This document shows, piece by piece, positions 1-9,117 of a stretch of 64,000 bases of DNA. Position 1 is the first letter of the stretch; each line of letters starts with the position of its first letter. The stretch is from QQUJ01 sp050287605. GTDB taxonomy: Bacteria; Pseudomonadota; Gammaproteobacteria; QQUJ01. The notes under the pieces were generated by a model, which saw only the letters and a program-made list of their open reading frames with translations, did not search any database and was not told the DNA's origin. The position numbers and the translations under genes are program-made. The DNA is taken from contig JBNKCG010000037.1 in NCBI GenBank assembly GCA_050287605.1, forward strand, positions 6,908 through 70,907, written 5' to 3'.

Positions 1-729
1 GTGTTCTTCCACCAGCGCCACCAGCGCACTGCCGACGATAACCGCATCGGCCACACCCCCTACGGCTGCCGCCGACGCGGCGTCCTTGATCCCGAACCCT
101 ACCCCGATGGGCAGAGCCGTATGCGGACGGATGCGCTCCAGTGCCTCGGCCACCGCGCGGGTATCGAGGCTGGCGGCGCCGGTAACGCCCTTGAACGAGA
201 CGTAGTAGAGAAACCCGCGCGCATGGCGCGCGATGGTTTCGATCCGCCCGGCGTTGCTGGTGGGCGCCACCAGATAGATGGGATCGATGCCGTGTTCGCT
301 TAGCGCCGGACCGAACTCGCCCGCCTCTTCCGGCGGCAGATCCACCGTAATGACGCCGTCCACGCCCGCCGCTGCGGCCTCGCGCGCAAAACTGGCATAG
401 CCGAGCACTTCGATGGGGTTGAGATACCCCATGAGGACCACCGGGGTCGCACTGTCCTGGCTGCGAAACGCGCTCACCATGGCGAGCACCTGACGCAGGC
501 TGACGTGGTGTTCAAGAGCGCGCTCGGCGGCGCGCTGGATCACCGGACCATCGGCCATGGGGTCGGAAAAGGGTACGCCCAGCTCGATGACGTCGGCCCC
601 GGCGGCAACCAGGGCGTGCATCAGCGGCACCGTGGCATCGGGCCCGGGATCGCCGGCGGTAATGTAGGTCACCAATGCGGCACGCCCTTCGCCGCGCAGC
701 ACCTGAAAGCGTGACTCGATGCGGCTCAT
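1..729 (-). CDS. trpA: Tryptophan synthase alpha subunit (3' end outside window)
   Basis: TrpA splits indole-3-glycerol phosphate into indole and glyceraldehyde-3-phosphate and passes indole to TrpB through the alpha2beta2 channel. The 243 residues present begin MSRIESRFQVL and hold the TIM-barrel signatures: the catalytic Glu in VIELGVPFSDP, the catalytic Asp in GVITVDLPPEEA, then LVAPTS and the phosphate-binding GVGFGIKDA near the C-terminal side. About 25 residues are missing at the window edge. The ATG overlaps the trpB stop (ATGA), so the two subunits are translationally coupled. Confidence 0.97.
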   Translation of the reverse strand, partial: MSRIESRFQVLRGEGRAALVTYITAGDPGPDATVPLMHALVAAGADVIELGVPFSDPMADGPVIQRAAERALEHHVSLRQVLAMVSAFRSQDSATPVVLMGYLNPIEVLGYASFAREAAAAGVDGVITVDLPPEEAGEFGPALSEHGIDPIYLVAPTSNAGRIETIARHARGFLYYVSFKGVTGAASLDTRAVAEALERIRPHTALPIGVGFGIKDAASAAAVGGVADAVIVGSALVALVEEH

Positions 730-1940
730 ATGGCGATCCCCTCCAGCGCGGCGACGGTGTGGATGTCCTTGTCCCCCCTTCCCGAAAGGTTGACCACGAT
801 CACCCGATCAGGACCCAGCTCCTGCGCCAGCCGCTCGGCGTAGGCAATGGCATGGCTGGACTCCAGCGCCGGCATGATGCCCTCGACGCGGGTGAGGCGG
901 TGAAAGGCCCGCAACGCGTCGTCATCGCTGGCGGCGACGTAGTTGGCGCGGCCGCTGTCCTTGAGCCAGGCGTGCTCCGGACCCACGCCGGGGTAGTCGA
1001 GACCGGCGGAGATGGAGTGGGTCTCGATGATCTGCCCGTCGCCATCCTCCATCAAATAGGTACGGTTGCCGTGCAGCACGCCCGGACGACCGGCGCAGAG
1101 CGGCGCCGCGTGGCGGCCGCTGGCCAGGCCGTCGCCGGCGGCTTCCACGCCGTACAGCGCCACAGACGTATCCGCGAGGAAGGGGTGGAACAGGCCGATG
1201 GCATTGGAGCCACCGCCGACACAGGCCACCAGCGCGTCGGGCAGACGCCCTTCGGCCTCGAGGATCTGGGCCCGCGCCTCGCGGCCGATCACCGCCTGAA
1301 AATCGCGCACCATCATGGGATACGGGTGCGGGCCGGCGACGGTGCCGATGATGTAGAAGGTGTTGTCCACGTTGGTGACCCAGTCGCGCATCGCTTCGTT
1401 GAGCGCGTCCTTGAGGGTCTTGGAGCCCGACTCCACCGCCACCACCCGGGCGCCCAGCAGACGCATGCGGTAGACGTTGATGGCTTGGCGCTTGATGTCC
1501 TCCGAGCCCATGTAGACCACGCACTCCAGACCCAGGCGCGCCGCCACGGTGGCGGTGGCCACCCCGTGCTGGCCGGCGCCGGTTTCGGCGATGATGCGGG
1601 TCTTGCCCATGCGCCGCGCCAGCAGCGCTTGGCCGATGCAGTTGTTCACCTTGTGGGCGCCGGTGTGGTTGAGATCTTCGCGCTTGAGATAGATGCGCGC
1701 ACCGCCGATCTCGCGGCTCAGACGTGACGCAAAATAGAGCGGCGACGGGCGGCCCACATAGTGGGCGAAATCGGCATCCATTTCCGCCAGGAACTCGGGA
1801 TCGGCGCAGTAGCGCCGGTAGGCGTCGCGCAACTCCTCCAGCGGCTGCATGAGCGTCTCGGCGACGAACTGTCCGCCGTAGGGTCCGAAATGCCCGCGCT
1901 CGTCGGGCAAGGTTGCGCCGGTTTCAACGGCCTTCTGCAT
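726..1940 (-). CDS. trpB: Tryptophan synthase beta subunit
   Basis: This PLP enzyme condenses indole with serine to give tryptophan. The 404-residue protein starts MQKAVETGATLPDERG. I chose this ATG over an upstream in-frame one because GAGGAG sits at Shine-Dalgarno distance before it and because homologous N-termini begin here. HTGAHKVNN carries the PLP-binding lysine, and GGGSNAIG is the phosphate loop. Normal length for the family. The start lies inside the end of trpF (17 nt overlap) and the stop overlaps trpA, giving a tight trpF-trpB-trpA operon. Confidence 0.98.
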   Translation of the reverse strand: MQKAVETGATLPDERGHFGPYGGQFVAETLMQPLEELRDAYRRYCADPEFLAEMDADFAHYVGRPSPLYFASRLSREIGGARIYLKREDLNHTGAHKVNNCIGQALLARRMGKTRIIAETGAGQHGVATATVAARLGLECVVYMGSEDIKRQAINVYRMRLLGARVVAVESGSKTLKDALNEAMRDWVTNVDNTFYIIGTVAGPHPYPMMVRDFQAVIGREARAQILEAEGRLPDALVACVGGGSNAIGLFHPFLADTSVALYGVEAAGDGLASGRHAAPLCAGRPGVLHGNRTYLMEDGDGQIIETHSISAGLDYPGVGPEHAWLKDSGRANYVAASDDDALRAFHRLTRVEGIMPALESSHAIAYAERLAQELGPDRVIVVNLSGRGDKDIHTVAALEGIAI

Positions 1941-2550
1941 TACGTACTCCTCGAATAAAGGCGGCGATCTTAGCGGCATCCTTGATCCCCTTGGACGCCT
2001 CCACCCCGCCGCTCACATCCACCGCATCGGGATGGACTTGGCGGATCGCCTCTGCCACGTTATCCGGCGTCAGCCCGCCGGCCAGCACGATGGGTCGCGA
2101 ACGCGTTGCGGGAATCCGACCCCAATCGAAGCGCATCCCGGTTCCCCCGTAGACACCCGGCTGGTAGGCATCCAGCAGAATACCCGCCGCGTCGGCGTAG
2201 TCGGCCATCACCCGCTCCAGCACTACCCCTTCGCGCATGCGCACTGCTTTGAGGTAGGGGCGGCGATAACGGCGGCATGCGTCCGGTGTCTCGTCACCGT
2301 GAAACTGCAGCATCCCCAGCGCAACCTGCTCGAGTACGTCTTCGACGAATGCGGGTTCAGGATTGACGAACAACCCCACCACGGTAACCAGGGGCGGTAG
2401 CTGCTCCACCACCGCCCGCGCCTGTTCGACGCTGGCGTTACGCGGACTCGGCGGATAGAACACAATGCCGATGGCATCGGCCCCCAACCGAGCGGCGTCC
2501 ACCCCGTCTTCGGGGCGGGTGATGCCACAGATTTTGATGCGTGTGCCCAC
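1924..2550 (-). CDS. trpF: Phosphoribosylanthranilate isomerase
   Basis: TrpF performs the Amadori rearrangement of N-(5-phosphoribosyl)anthranilate, the third step of the tryptophan branch. The protein has 208 residues and opens with the family signature IKICGITRPEDG, which holds the general-base Cys. Later come FHGDETPD and the catalytic Asp in ILLDAYQPG, and the phosphate-binding VLAGGLTPDNV and DVSGGVE. The start is a GTG at 2550 with no strong ribosome binding site. It is a stand-alone enzyme, not fused to TrpC, and precedes trpB as in pseudomonads. trpC, trpD and trpE are not in the window. Confidence 0.96.
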   Translation of the reverse strand: MGTRIKICGITRPEDGVDAARLGADAIGIVFYPPSPRNASVEQARAVVEQLPPLVTVVGLFVNPEPAFVEDVLEQVALGMLQFHGDETPDACRRYRRPYLKAVRMREGVVLERVMADYADAAGILLDAYQPGVYGGTGMRFDWGRIPATRSRPIVLAGGLTPDNVAEAIRQVHPDAVDVSGGVEASKGIKDAAKIAAFIRGVRNAEGR

Positions 2551-2696
2551 GGAATCGGCTGTCAGAAAAGGCGTTGAGCGTACCAGAAATTCGAGCGAAC
2601 CAATACTCGCAATTCAACCATACAGCGGCACGCCCGGGGCGCGCCTCGCGTCAGTCCGCGATACACCAGAACACCTCGCATCACGGCCTCTGCGGT

Positions 2697-3464
2697 TCAT
2701 CCAAGCGGCAACCCGAAGCGCGCCGGGTATTCCACCGCCATGAAGTAGAGCCCCTGCGGCGGAGCGGTCACGCCACCGAGGGACCGATCCCGGTACTCCA
2801 ACACTTCGCGGGACCATTCGGGTTCACGCTCACTGCTGCCGATGGTGATCAACACGCCCGCGATGTTGCGAACCATGTGATGCAGAAACGCGTTGGCTTC
2901 GATGTCGATGGCGATCACGTCACCGCTGCGTTCGACGCTCAGGCGGTGCACGGTGCGCACCGGACTCTTTGCCTGGCACGCCACCGCGCGGTACGAGGAA
3001 AAATCGTGCTCGCCGAGCAGATACTCGCCGCCTGTCTGCATGCGCCGGGCATCCAGCGGTTTGTGGATCCAGCTCATGCGGTTGCGCTGCAGCCCAGGGC
3101 GCACCCAGCGGTTGAGGATCAGGTAGCGATAGTGGCGTTTGACCGCGCCAAAGCGGGCGTGAAAATCATCCGCTACCGGTCGGGCCCAGGTTACCGTGAG
3201 ATCCGGCGCAAGATTGGCGTTGCTGCCCAGTACCCAGGAGCGCTCGCTGCGCGCCGCATCAGTATCGAAATGCACGACCTGTCCGACGCCGTGCACGCCG
3301 GCGTCGGTGCGTCCGGCGCAAACCACCTGTATCGGGTGGTCGGCCACCCGGGAGAGCGCTTGCTCGAGGCATTCCTGCACGGTGCGCACACCCGCTTGGC
3401 GTTGCCAGCCGCTGAAGTCGGTACCGTCGTATTCGACGCCCAGCGCAACTCTCACTACCCGCAC
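2697..3464 (-). CDS. truA: tRNA pseudouridine(38-40) synthase TruA
   Basis: TruA makes pseudouridine at positions 38-40 of tRNA anticodon stem-loops. The 255-residue protein has GVEYDGTDFSGWQRQ at the N-terminus, the catalytic aspartate in CAGRTDAGVHGVGQVVHF, and the FLHHMVRNIAG motif near residue 200. The start is probably GTG at 3464; a second GTG at 3455 is also possible. It lies between fimV and trpF in the order seen in Pseudomonas. A hairpin upstream at 3493-3515 suggests it may be partly separated from fimV transcription. Confidence 0.97.
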   Translation of the reverse strand: MRVVRVALGVEYDGTDFSGWQRQAGVRTVQECLEQALSRVADHPIQVVCAGRTDAGVHGVGQVVHFDTDAARSERSWVLGSNANLAPDLTVTWARPVADDFHARFGAVKRHYRYLILNRWVRPGLQRNRMSWIHKPLDARRMQTGGEYLLGEHDFSSYRAVACQAKSPVRTVHRLSVERSGDVIAIDIEANAFLHHMVRNIAGVLITIGSSEREPEWSREVLEYRDRSLGGVTAPPQGLYFMAVEYPARFGLPLG

Positions 3465-3492
3465 CTCGGCACGATGGAATCGTCCAAAACGA

Positions 3493-3515
3493 AAGGAGGG
3501 TCAGAGACCCTCCTT
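3493..3515 (-). terminator. Probable intrinsic terminator downstream of fimV
   Basis: A perfect 10-bp stem (AAGGAGGGTC / GACCCTCCTT) with a 3-nt loop lies between the fimV stop and the truA start. On the minus strand it is followed by TCGTTTT. It would attenuate or end fimV transcription before truA. Confidence 0.65.
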
Positions 3516-3571
3516 CAACTGTCGGCGCAAACCCGCCGTAAGGGGCGGCTACCGCGCTACTGACCCGCGAT

Positions 3572-6472
3572 CTAGAGACTGGCGAGCAAATTCTCCGCCT
3601 CTTTGCGCTGCGCATCGCTGCCCTCTTTGGTGACCTCGTCGAGGATGTTGCGCGCGCCATCGGCATCACCCATATCGATATAGGCCTTGGCCAGATCGAG
3701 CTTGGTTGCCACCATATCGGCTTCGCCGTCGCTCCCGCTCTCGTCCAGCGGTACGGCCGTGAAATCCAGGACCGCGGTCGATTCGAGATCTTCGGTCGGT
3801 TCGGCGACGTGAGCGCCGCTGAGATCGGCTTCGTCCTCGTCGGGGACATCGGGAACCTCGAGCCCCATCCCGGTAATATCCCACTCGATGGAGAAATCGC
3901 GGTCTTCCGCCATCGAGGCATCGTCCGGCTCCACCGCCGCCGGCTCCTCGGCCTCGGCCGCCGGTGCGCCGGCTTCCTGGCGAAGTTTGTCGGTGTCGGT
4001 CTGGATGGTATCCAGTTCGAGATCGAAATCGGTCGAGCTGAGATCGGTGGCCGCGCTCGGCTCGTTGCCGAAATCGAGGTCCAGTCCGGAATCCTCCTCC
4101 TCGGCGGCAGTAGCCCCATCGAAGGCGAGATCCAGTCCCTCCTCCTCTTCGTCGTCCTGATCCGCGCCCAACAGCGTGGCATCGAATTCCAACGCCTGCG
4201 ACGGCTCACCCTCGATCTCGGGCAGCTCAAGCTCAGCTTCCTCTTCCGCCTCACCTTCACCGAGGTCAAAATCGAAATCCAGGCCTTGGTCATCCTCAGC
4301 CGCGGCTTCGGCATCCGCTTTCGCCTCGACGGCCCTTGCATCGAATCCGCCCATGTCGAATTCCACGCTCATGTCGTCATCGTCGGAGACCGCGGCCTCG
4401 GACTCAGACTCGGCCTGCGCCGCTTCACCGAACGGATCGAAGTCGATCCCGGTGTCCAGCGCTCCCGGCGGCAGCGTACTTTCGGCATCTGCCATCATGC
4501 CCGACCCGCCGCCGAACAGCGGATTGCCCGGACAGAGATCCTGGCCCATGAGCTGCAGCTTGTCCCACTCGGCGCCGCCGGCCGCCTGCAGTTCGCCGTG
4601 CACCTCTTCCACGACCGCCTCGAAGGCTTCACGGTCACGGGTGGCAAAATAGACCTCGAGAAGCTTGCCCTTCAGATCGGTGCGATCCGGGTGCTCTTCG
4701 AGCGTGCCCTTGATCAGCTCCTCGGCCTGCTGATAGCGTCCGTAGGCGAGGTAGACGTCTGCCTCGGCGATTACCTGCTCGACGCCGCCCTTCTCCTCGT
4801 CGGACGCACGCGGCTCCTCTGCCTCAGGCTCATCGAAATCGGCGACCTCCATGGCTTCCGCGGCTGCCAAGATGTCGTCGTCGAGCACGACACCCTCCGC
4901 CCCGCCGTCATCGTCGGCAAAGGCGGTGCTGAAATCGGACGGTTGCGCCGCACGATCGCCACGGTGACGCACCATGAAGAACAACAACAGCACCAGCAAC
5001 AGCACGCCGCCGCCCACCGCGCCGAGCATGACCGGATCTCCCATCAGGATACCCAGCAGGTAGTCGCCGAAGCCTTTGGAGCTGGGTGCGGGCGCCGGGA
5101 CCGGCTGCGGTGCGGGCGCGGGGGGAGTTGGTGTCGCTGCCTGGGGCGGCGGACTGGCCGCCTCGCCTTGCGTCGTCTCGGCCGCGGGCGCAGGCTGCTC
5201 GGCAGCGGGGGCCGCCTCGGAGCTGGCCGTCTCAGGCATCGCGGGCTCGGTTGCCGATGCGGCGGGCGTCTCCGTCGGCGCCGGCTCCGCGGCGGCAGGG
5301 GCGGATTCCGTCATCGCCGGCGCAGCCGCTTCCGCAGGGGTACCCTGCGCGCCTTCCTGCGCCTGCTTCAGCTGTGCCTGCAACGCGGCAAGTTCGTCGA
5401 CCTTCAGCGTCACCATACGCTGCATGTCCGCCAGCTTCTCTTCCAGTTCGGAGACCTGGTTACGCAGCTCTTCGTTCTCCAGCCGCCGCGCTTCGGCCGC
5501 CTCCTTGGCTAGCGCCAGTTCGTGGTCCAGCCCGCCGGCTCCGCCGCCTGCGGCCTGTTCGCTGCCGGCGCCCCCACCCTCGGCGCCATCCTCGCTCTTG
5601 GGTGCCACCACCTCCAGGCGCGGTTGGGGTGCGGAAGCCATGGCCCCGGAATCGCCGCTCCCCGCGACGCGCTGCTGGCGATAGGTCCGCCACTCGGCCA
5701 CCTGGCGTCGTACCTCGGCGACGGCCTCCGCCTGATCGACGCTGAGCGCCTCCTGGGCGCTCGGGATGCGCAGCACGTAACCCTCTTTCAACAAGTTGAT
5801 GTTGTCGTTGATGAAGGCGTCGGGATTGGCGCGCAGGTAGGCCAGCATCGCCTGTTGTTCGCTCACCGACGCGCCGGCGAGCGTATCGCGCGCGATGGTC
5901 AGGAGATTGTCACCGCGGCGCACGCGATATTCGTCGGCTGCCGCCGGCATCATCCGCGTCGCGGGCATGGCGCGCGGCATGGTGGTCGATTGGGTCGGCG
6001 TCGCCGGCATCGTGGACTGCATAGGGGCCATCTGCGGGGGAGCCGCTGTGGGAGCCTGCACCGCCGGGGCGGCTTCGCGGGTTACGACGGGGGGATCCAG
6101 CAGCAGTGTGTACTCGCGCAGCAGACGGCCGTTCGGCCATTCAACCTTGAGCAGAAAACTGACGAAGGGCTCGCGAAACGCCTCCTTGGTGGTGATTTTG
6201 ACGATGGTCTTGTCACCGCGCTGCGCGGTGGCGAAATTGAGACTGGCCAGGATAAAGGGACGATCGAGCCCGGCCTGTTCGAACTCTTCCCGCGACGCCA
6301 AGTTGACGCGCAGCTTTTCCAGGTCGCCGGGTTCCACGGAGCGCAATTCAACCTCAGCGTCCAACGGTTCGTTCAGTCGCGAATGTAGCGTGATTGCGCC
6401 GAGTCCGAGGGCGTGCGCGCCAGCGATGGGCAACAACGCAATCGCCAACGCCAACAACAGCTTCCGAAACAT
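3572..6472 (-). CDS. fimV: FimV/HubP-type polar peptidoglycan-binding protein
   Basis: FimV-family proteins are inner-membrane polar organisers needed for type IV pilus function and twitching. The start MFRKLLLALAIALLP is preceded by GGGAG, and a signal peptide ends near AHA (about residue 20). The protein has 966 residues. In order: the FimV N-terminal domain (LNEPLDAEVELRSVEPGDLEKLRV), a LysM peptidoglycan-binding motif (YRVRRGDNLLTIARDTL), a coiled coil, a Pro/Ala/Glu-rich stretch, one transmembrane helix (about FGDYLLGILMGDPVMLGAVGGGVLLL), and a very acidic cytoplasmic region. The C-terminal TPR-like FimV cap reads KLDLAKAYIDMGDADGARNILDEV. No pilus genes lie nearby; the asd-fimV-truA neighbourhood is the conserved one. 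Confidence 0.95.
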   Translation of the reverse strand: MFRKLLLALAIALLPIAGAHALGLGAITLHSRLNEPLDAEVELRSVEPGDLEKLRVNLASREEFEQAGLDRPFILASLNFATAQRGDKTIVKITTKEAFREPFVSFLLKVEWPNGRLLREYTLLLDPPVVTREAAPAVQAPTAAPPQMAPMQSTMPATPTQSTTMPRAMPATRMMPAAADEYRVRRGDNLLTIARDTLAGASVSEQQAMLAYLRANPDAFINDNINLLKEGYVLRIPSAQEALSVDQAEAVAEVRRQVAEWRTYRQQRVAGSGDSGAMASAPQPRLEVVAPKSEDGAEGGGAGSEQAAGGGAGGLDHELALAKEAAEARRLENEELRNQVSELEEKLADMQRMVTLKVDELAALQAQLKQAQEGAQGTPAEAAAPAMTESAPAAAEPAPTETPAASATEPAMPETASSEAAPAAEQPAPAAETTQGEAASPPPQAATPTPPAPAPQPVPAPAPSSKGFGDYLLGILMGDPVMLGAVGGGVLLLVLLLFFMVRHRGDRAAQPSDFSTAFADDDGGAEGVVLDDDILAAAEAMEVADFDEPEAEEPRASDEEKGGVEQVIAEADVYLAYGRYQQAEELIKGTLEEHPDRTDLKGKLLEVYFATRDREAFEAVVEEVHGELQAAGGAEWDKLQLMGQDLCPGNPLFGGGSGMMADAESTLPPGALDTGIDFDPFGEAAQAESESEAAVSDDDDMSVEFDMGGFDARAVEAKADAEAAAEDDQGLDFDFDLGEGEAEEEAELELPEIEGEPSQALEFDATLLGADQDDEEEEGLDLAFDGATAAEEEDSGLDLDFGNEPSAATDLSSTDFDLELDTIQTDTDKLRQEAGAPAAEAEEPAAVEPDDASMAEDRDFSIEWDITGMGLEVPDVPDEDEADLSGAHVAEPTEDLESTAVLDFTAVPLDESGSDGEADMVATKLDLAKAYIDMGDADGARNILDEVTKEGSDAQRKEAENLLASL

Positions 6473-6594
6473 GGTCACTCCCTTTTTTGCGATGTCTCGG
6501 CCCCGCTGCATGGGCGGAACCCTTGTTCGGCCCCCACCGAATGCCGCGTCAGTTAGGCCCAATATTGGAGAATGCACTTTATATTACTTATGTA

Positions 6595-6623
6595 ACTATA
6601 TTTTACAAATACCTTTTTACCAA
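6595..6623 (-). promoter_or_regulatory. Candidate sigma-70 promoter of fimV
   Basis: On the minus strand TTGGTA (6618-6623) and TATAGT (6595-6600) are separated by exactly 17 bp inside an AT-rich island that stands out from the GC-rich surroundings. Initiation would fall near 6588, leaving a leader of roughly 115 nt before the fimV ATG at 6472. Confidence 0.6.
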
Positions 6624-6729
6624 AACTTGAGGAAATAGAACACCTTCAAATTGAGCTGCCCCTCCCCGACCGGGAGGCCGTGGGCATCGGCAGTCGACCC
6701 GCGACCCGGTGGGCTGGCGCCAAAAACGA

Positions 6730-6758
6730 AACGGAGGCGTCCAATTGCCGCCTCCGTT
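6730..6758 (-). terminator. Intrinsic terminator downstream of asd
   Basis: A 10-bp perfect stem (AACGGAGGCG / CGCCTCCGTT) with a 9-nt loop is followed on the minus strand by TCGTTTTTG. It sits 25 bp after the asd stop and should end the leu-asd transcript. Confidence 0.8.
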
Positions 6759-6782
6759 CGATCCATCCGCCTGAGGTGCGGC

Positions 6783-7892
6783 TCACCCCTCGATCAGGAT
6801 GCGTAGCATCCGCCGCAGCGGCTCGGCGGCACCCCACAACAGCTGGTCGCCCACCGTAAACGCCGTCAGATACTCGTTGCCCAGGGTCAGTTTGCGCAGA
6901 CGGCCGATGGGTACGTTCAGCGTCCCGGTCACCGCAGCCGGGGTCAACTCGCGCACGCTGAGGTCGCGTTCGTTGGGGATCACCTTGACCCAGTCGTTGT
7001 GCGCGGCCAGTAGCTGCGCCACGTCCGCCAACGGGACGTCTTTACTGAGTTTGATGGTCAGCGCCTGCGAGTGGCAGCGCATGGCGCCCACCCGCACGCA
7101 GATGCCGTCGATGGGTACGGGCCGATCGGAGCGCCCCATGATCTTGTTGGCCTCCACCTGCGCCTTCCACTCTTCGCGGCTCTGGCCGGAGGGCAATTGG
7201 GTGTCGATCCAGGGGATCAGACTGCCGGCCAGCGGCACACCGAAGTTGTCACAAGGGTAGTCGCTGCTGCGCAGGAAGTCGGAGACGCGACGGTCCAGGT
7301 CGAGAATCGCACTGGCGGGATCGTCCACCAAATCCTGGCTCACGCCGTAGACGCTGCCCATCTGCTGGATCAGCTCGCGCATGTGCTTGGCGCCGCCCCC
7401 CGAGGCCGCTTGGTAGGTATGGGGACTCACCCACTCCACCAGATCGGCGGCGAACAGTCCGCCCATGGCCATCAACATCAGACTCACCGTGCAGTTGCCG
7501 CCGATGTAGTCCTTTACGCCCTTGGCCAGCCCCTCTTTGATCACCTGGCGGTTGACCGGATCGAGAACGATGATGCTGTCGTCGCTCATGCGCAGCGCCG
7601 AGGCGGCGTCGATCCAGTAGCCGTTCCAGCCCGCCTGGCGCAGCTGCGGATAGATCTCCTTGGTGTAGTCGCCGCCCTGGCAGGTGATGATCACCTCCAT
7701 GGCCTTAAGCGCATCGACGCTCTTGGCGTCCTGAAGCGGTGGCACGCCCTTGCCCACATCCGGACCCGCTTCGCCCAACTGGGAGGTGGTGAAGAACACC
7801 GGCTCGATAAGGTCGAAATCGCGCTCATCCCGCATGCGTTGCATAAGGACCGAGCCCACCATACCGCGCCAACCAACCAGACCCACTCTCAT
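6783..7892 (-). CDS. asd: Aspartate-semialdehyde dehydrogenase
   Basis: Asd reduces L-aspartyl-4-phosphate with NADPH to aspartate semialdehyde, the branch point to lysine, diaminopimelate, methionine and threonine. The 369-residue protein starts MRVGLVGWRGMVGSVLMQRM, which carries the NADP-binding loop; the ATG is preceded by GAGGG. The active-site Cys is in GGNCTVSLMLMA near residue 135, and RVGAMRCHSQ holds the catalytic His. Length matches the gammaproteobacterial Asd type. It follows leuB closely (34 nt) and is ended by a good terminator, so it is probably the last gene of a leuC-leuD-leuB-asd unit. Confidence 0.97.
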   Translation of the reverse strand: MRVGLVGWRGMVGSVLMQRMRDERDFDLIEPVFFTTSQLGEAGPDVGKGVPPLQDAKSVDALKAMEVIITCQGGDYTKEIYPQLRQAGWNGYWIDAASALRMSDDSIIVLDPVNRQVIKEGLAKGVKDYIGGNCTVSLMLMAMGGLFAADLVEWVSPHTYQAASGGGAKHMRELIQQMGSVYGVSQDLVDDPASAILDLDRRVSDFLRSSDYPCDNFGVPLAGSLIPWIDTQLPSGQSREEWKAQVEANKIMGRSDRPVPIDGICVRVGAMRCHSQALTIKLSKDVPLADVAQLLAAHNDWVKVIPNERDLSVRELTPAAVTGTLNVPIGRLRKLTLGNEYLTAFTVGDQLLWGAAEPLRRMLRILIEG

Positions 7893-7926
7893 CGCACCAA
7901 CCCTCGAAGGTTCAATCAACAATACG

Positions 7927-9006
7927 CTAACCGCTCAGCGCCGCCACCACCGCGTCTCCCATCTCGCCGGTACCCACCTTGGTCATGCCCTCGGCGTAGA
8001 TATCCGGCGTCCGCAGGCCCTGGTCCAGCACTTTGCTCACTGCCGCGTCCAGGCGATCGGCCAGCGCCCCTTCGCCCAGCGAGTAGCGCAGCATCATCGC
8101 CACCGACAGGATAGTGGCCAGCGGATTGGCGACTCCCTTGCCAGCGATGTCGGGCGCCGAACCGTGAATCGGCTCGTACATGCCGATGTTCTCTGCGTTG
8201 AGGCTCGCCGACGGCAACATGCCGATGGAGCCGGTCAGCATCGCCGCGCAGTCGGAGAGAATGTCGCCGAACATGTTGGTGGTGACCATCACGTCGAACT
8301 GCTTCGGCGCGCGCACCAGCTGCATGGCGGCATTGTCCACGTACATGTGGCTCAGTTCCACTTCCGGGTAATCTCGGCCCACCTCGATCATCACCTCGCG
8401 CCACAGCTCGGTGCACTCGAGCACGTTGGCCTTGTCCACCGAACAGAGGCGCTTGCCGCGCTTCATAGCAATGTCAAAGGCAACACGGCCGATGCGCGCA
8501 ATCTCGGACTCGCTGTAGACCAGGGAGTTGAGGCCCACCCGCTGGCCGTCCTCGCGCTTGCTCACACCGCGCGGCTGGCCGAAGTAGATGCCGCCGGTCA
8601 GTTCGCGCACGATCAGGATATCGAGTCCCGCCACCACCTCCGGCTTCAGGGTCGAAGCGCTGGCGAGCTGGGGATAGAGAATAGCCGGACGCAGATTGGC
8701 GAACAGCGCCAGCTCGGCGCGCAGCCCCAGCAAGCCGCGTTCCGGACGCACCGAATAGTCCAGCGGCTCCCACTTGGGGCCGCCCACCGCGCCGAGCAGG
8801 ATCGAGTCGCAGGACTTGGCCAGCCTCAGCGTCTCCTCGGGCAGCGGCGTACCGGTGGCATCGTAGGCCACGCCGCCCACCAAAGCCTGCTCCATCTCCA
8901 CCTGCAGACCGAAATCGGTGCGCAGACAGTCGAGCACCTTGACCGCCTCGGCGACGATCTCCACGCCAATCCCGTCGCCGGGGAGTACCAGTATCTTCTT
9001 GGTCAT
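7927..9006 (-). CDS. leuB: 3-isopropylmalate dehydrogenase
   Basis: LeuB oxidises and decarboxylates 3-isopropylmalate with NAD+ to give 2-oxoisocaproate. The 359-residue protein begins MTKKILVLPGDGIGVEIV. This ATG is chosen over a GTG 18 nt upstream because GAGGAAAAC lies directly before it. Conserved stretches include LLGAVGGPKW, the substrate Arg motifs (LRAELALFANLRPA and IVRELTGGIYFG), the metal-binding Asp residues in DNAAMQL and FGDILSDCAAML, and EPIHGSAPDIAGKG. It sits between leuD (112 nt gap) and asd. Confidence 0.98.
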   Translation of the reverse strand: MTKKILVLPGDGIGVEIVAEAVKVLDCLRTDFGLQVEMEQALVGGVAYDATGTPLPEETLRLAKSCDSILLGAVGGPKWEPLDYSVRPERGLLGLRAELALFANLRPAILYPQLASASTLKPEVVAGLDILIVRELTGGIYFGQPRGVSKREDGQRVGLNSLVYSESEIARIGRVAFDIAMKRGKRLCSVDKANVLECTELWREVMIEVGRDYPEVELSHMYVDNAAMQLVRAPKQFDVMVTTNMFGDILSDCAAMLTGSIGMLPSASLNAENIGMYEPIHGSAPDIAGKGVANPLATILSVAMMLRYSLGEGALADRLDAAVSKVLDQGLRTPDIYAEGMTKVGTGEMGDAVVAALSG

Positions 9007-9117
9007 GTTTTCCTCGTTACTCACGCAATGCGGAAACTCCCGCCTGGCCGCACGGCGCCCAAAGTATACCTTTGTGCGAGCCGCACCGCCGCGGAGAGAA
9101 ACCCGGGTTATTTAAGA

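Larger units (their letters stand above)
6473..6782. other. Intergenic region between asd and fimV
   Basis: This 310-bp gap has no gene. It holds the asd terminator (6730-6758) and an AT-rich island near 6560-6640 with the fimV promoter. The rest is the untranslated leader of fimV, about 115 nt, in which I see no known riboswitch fold. Confidence 0.7.
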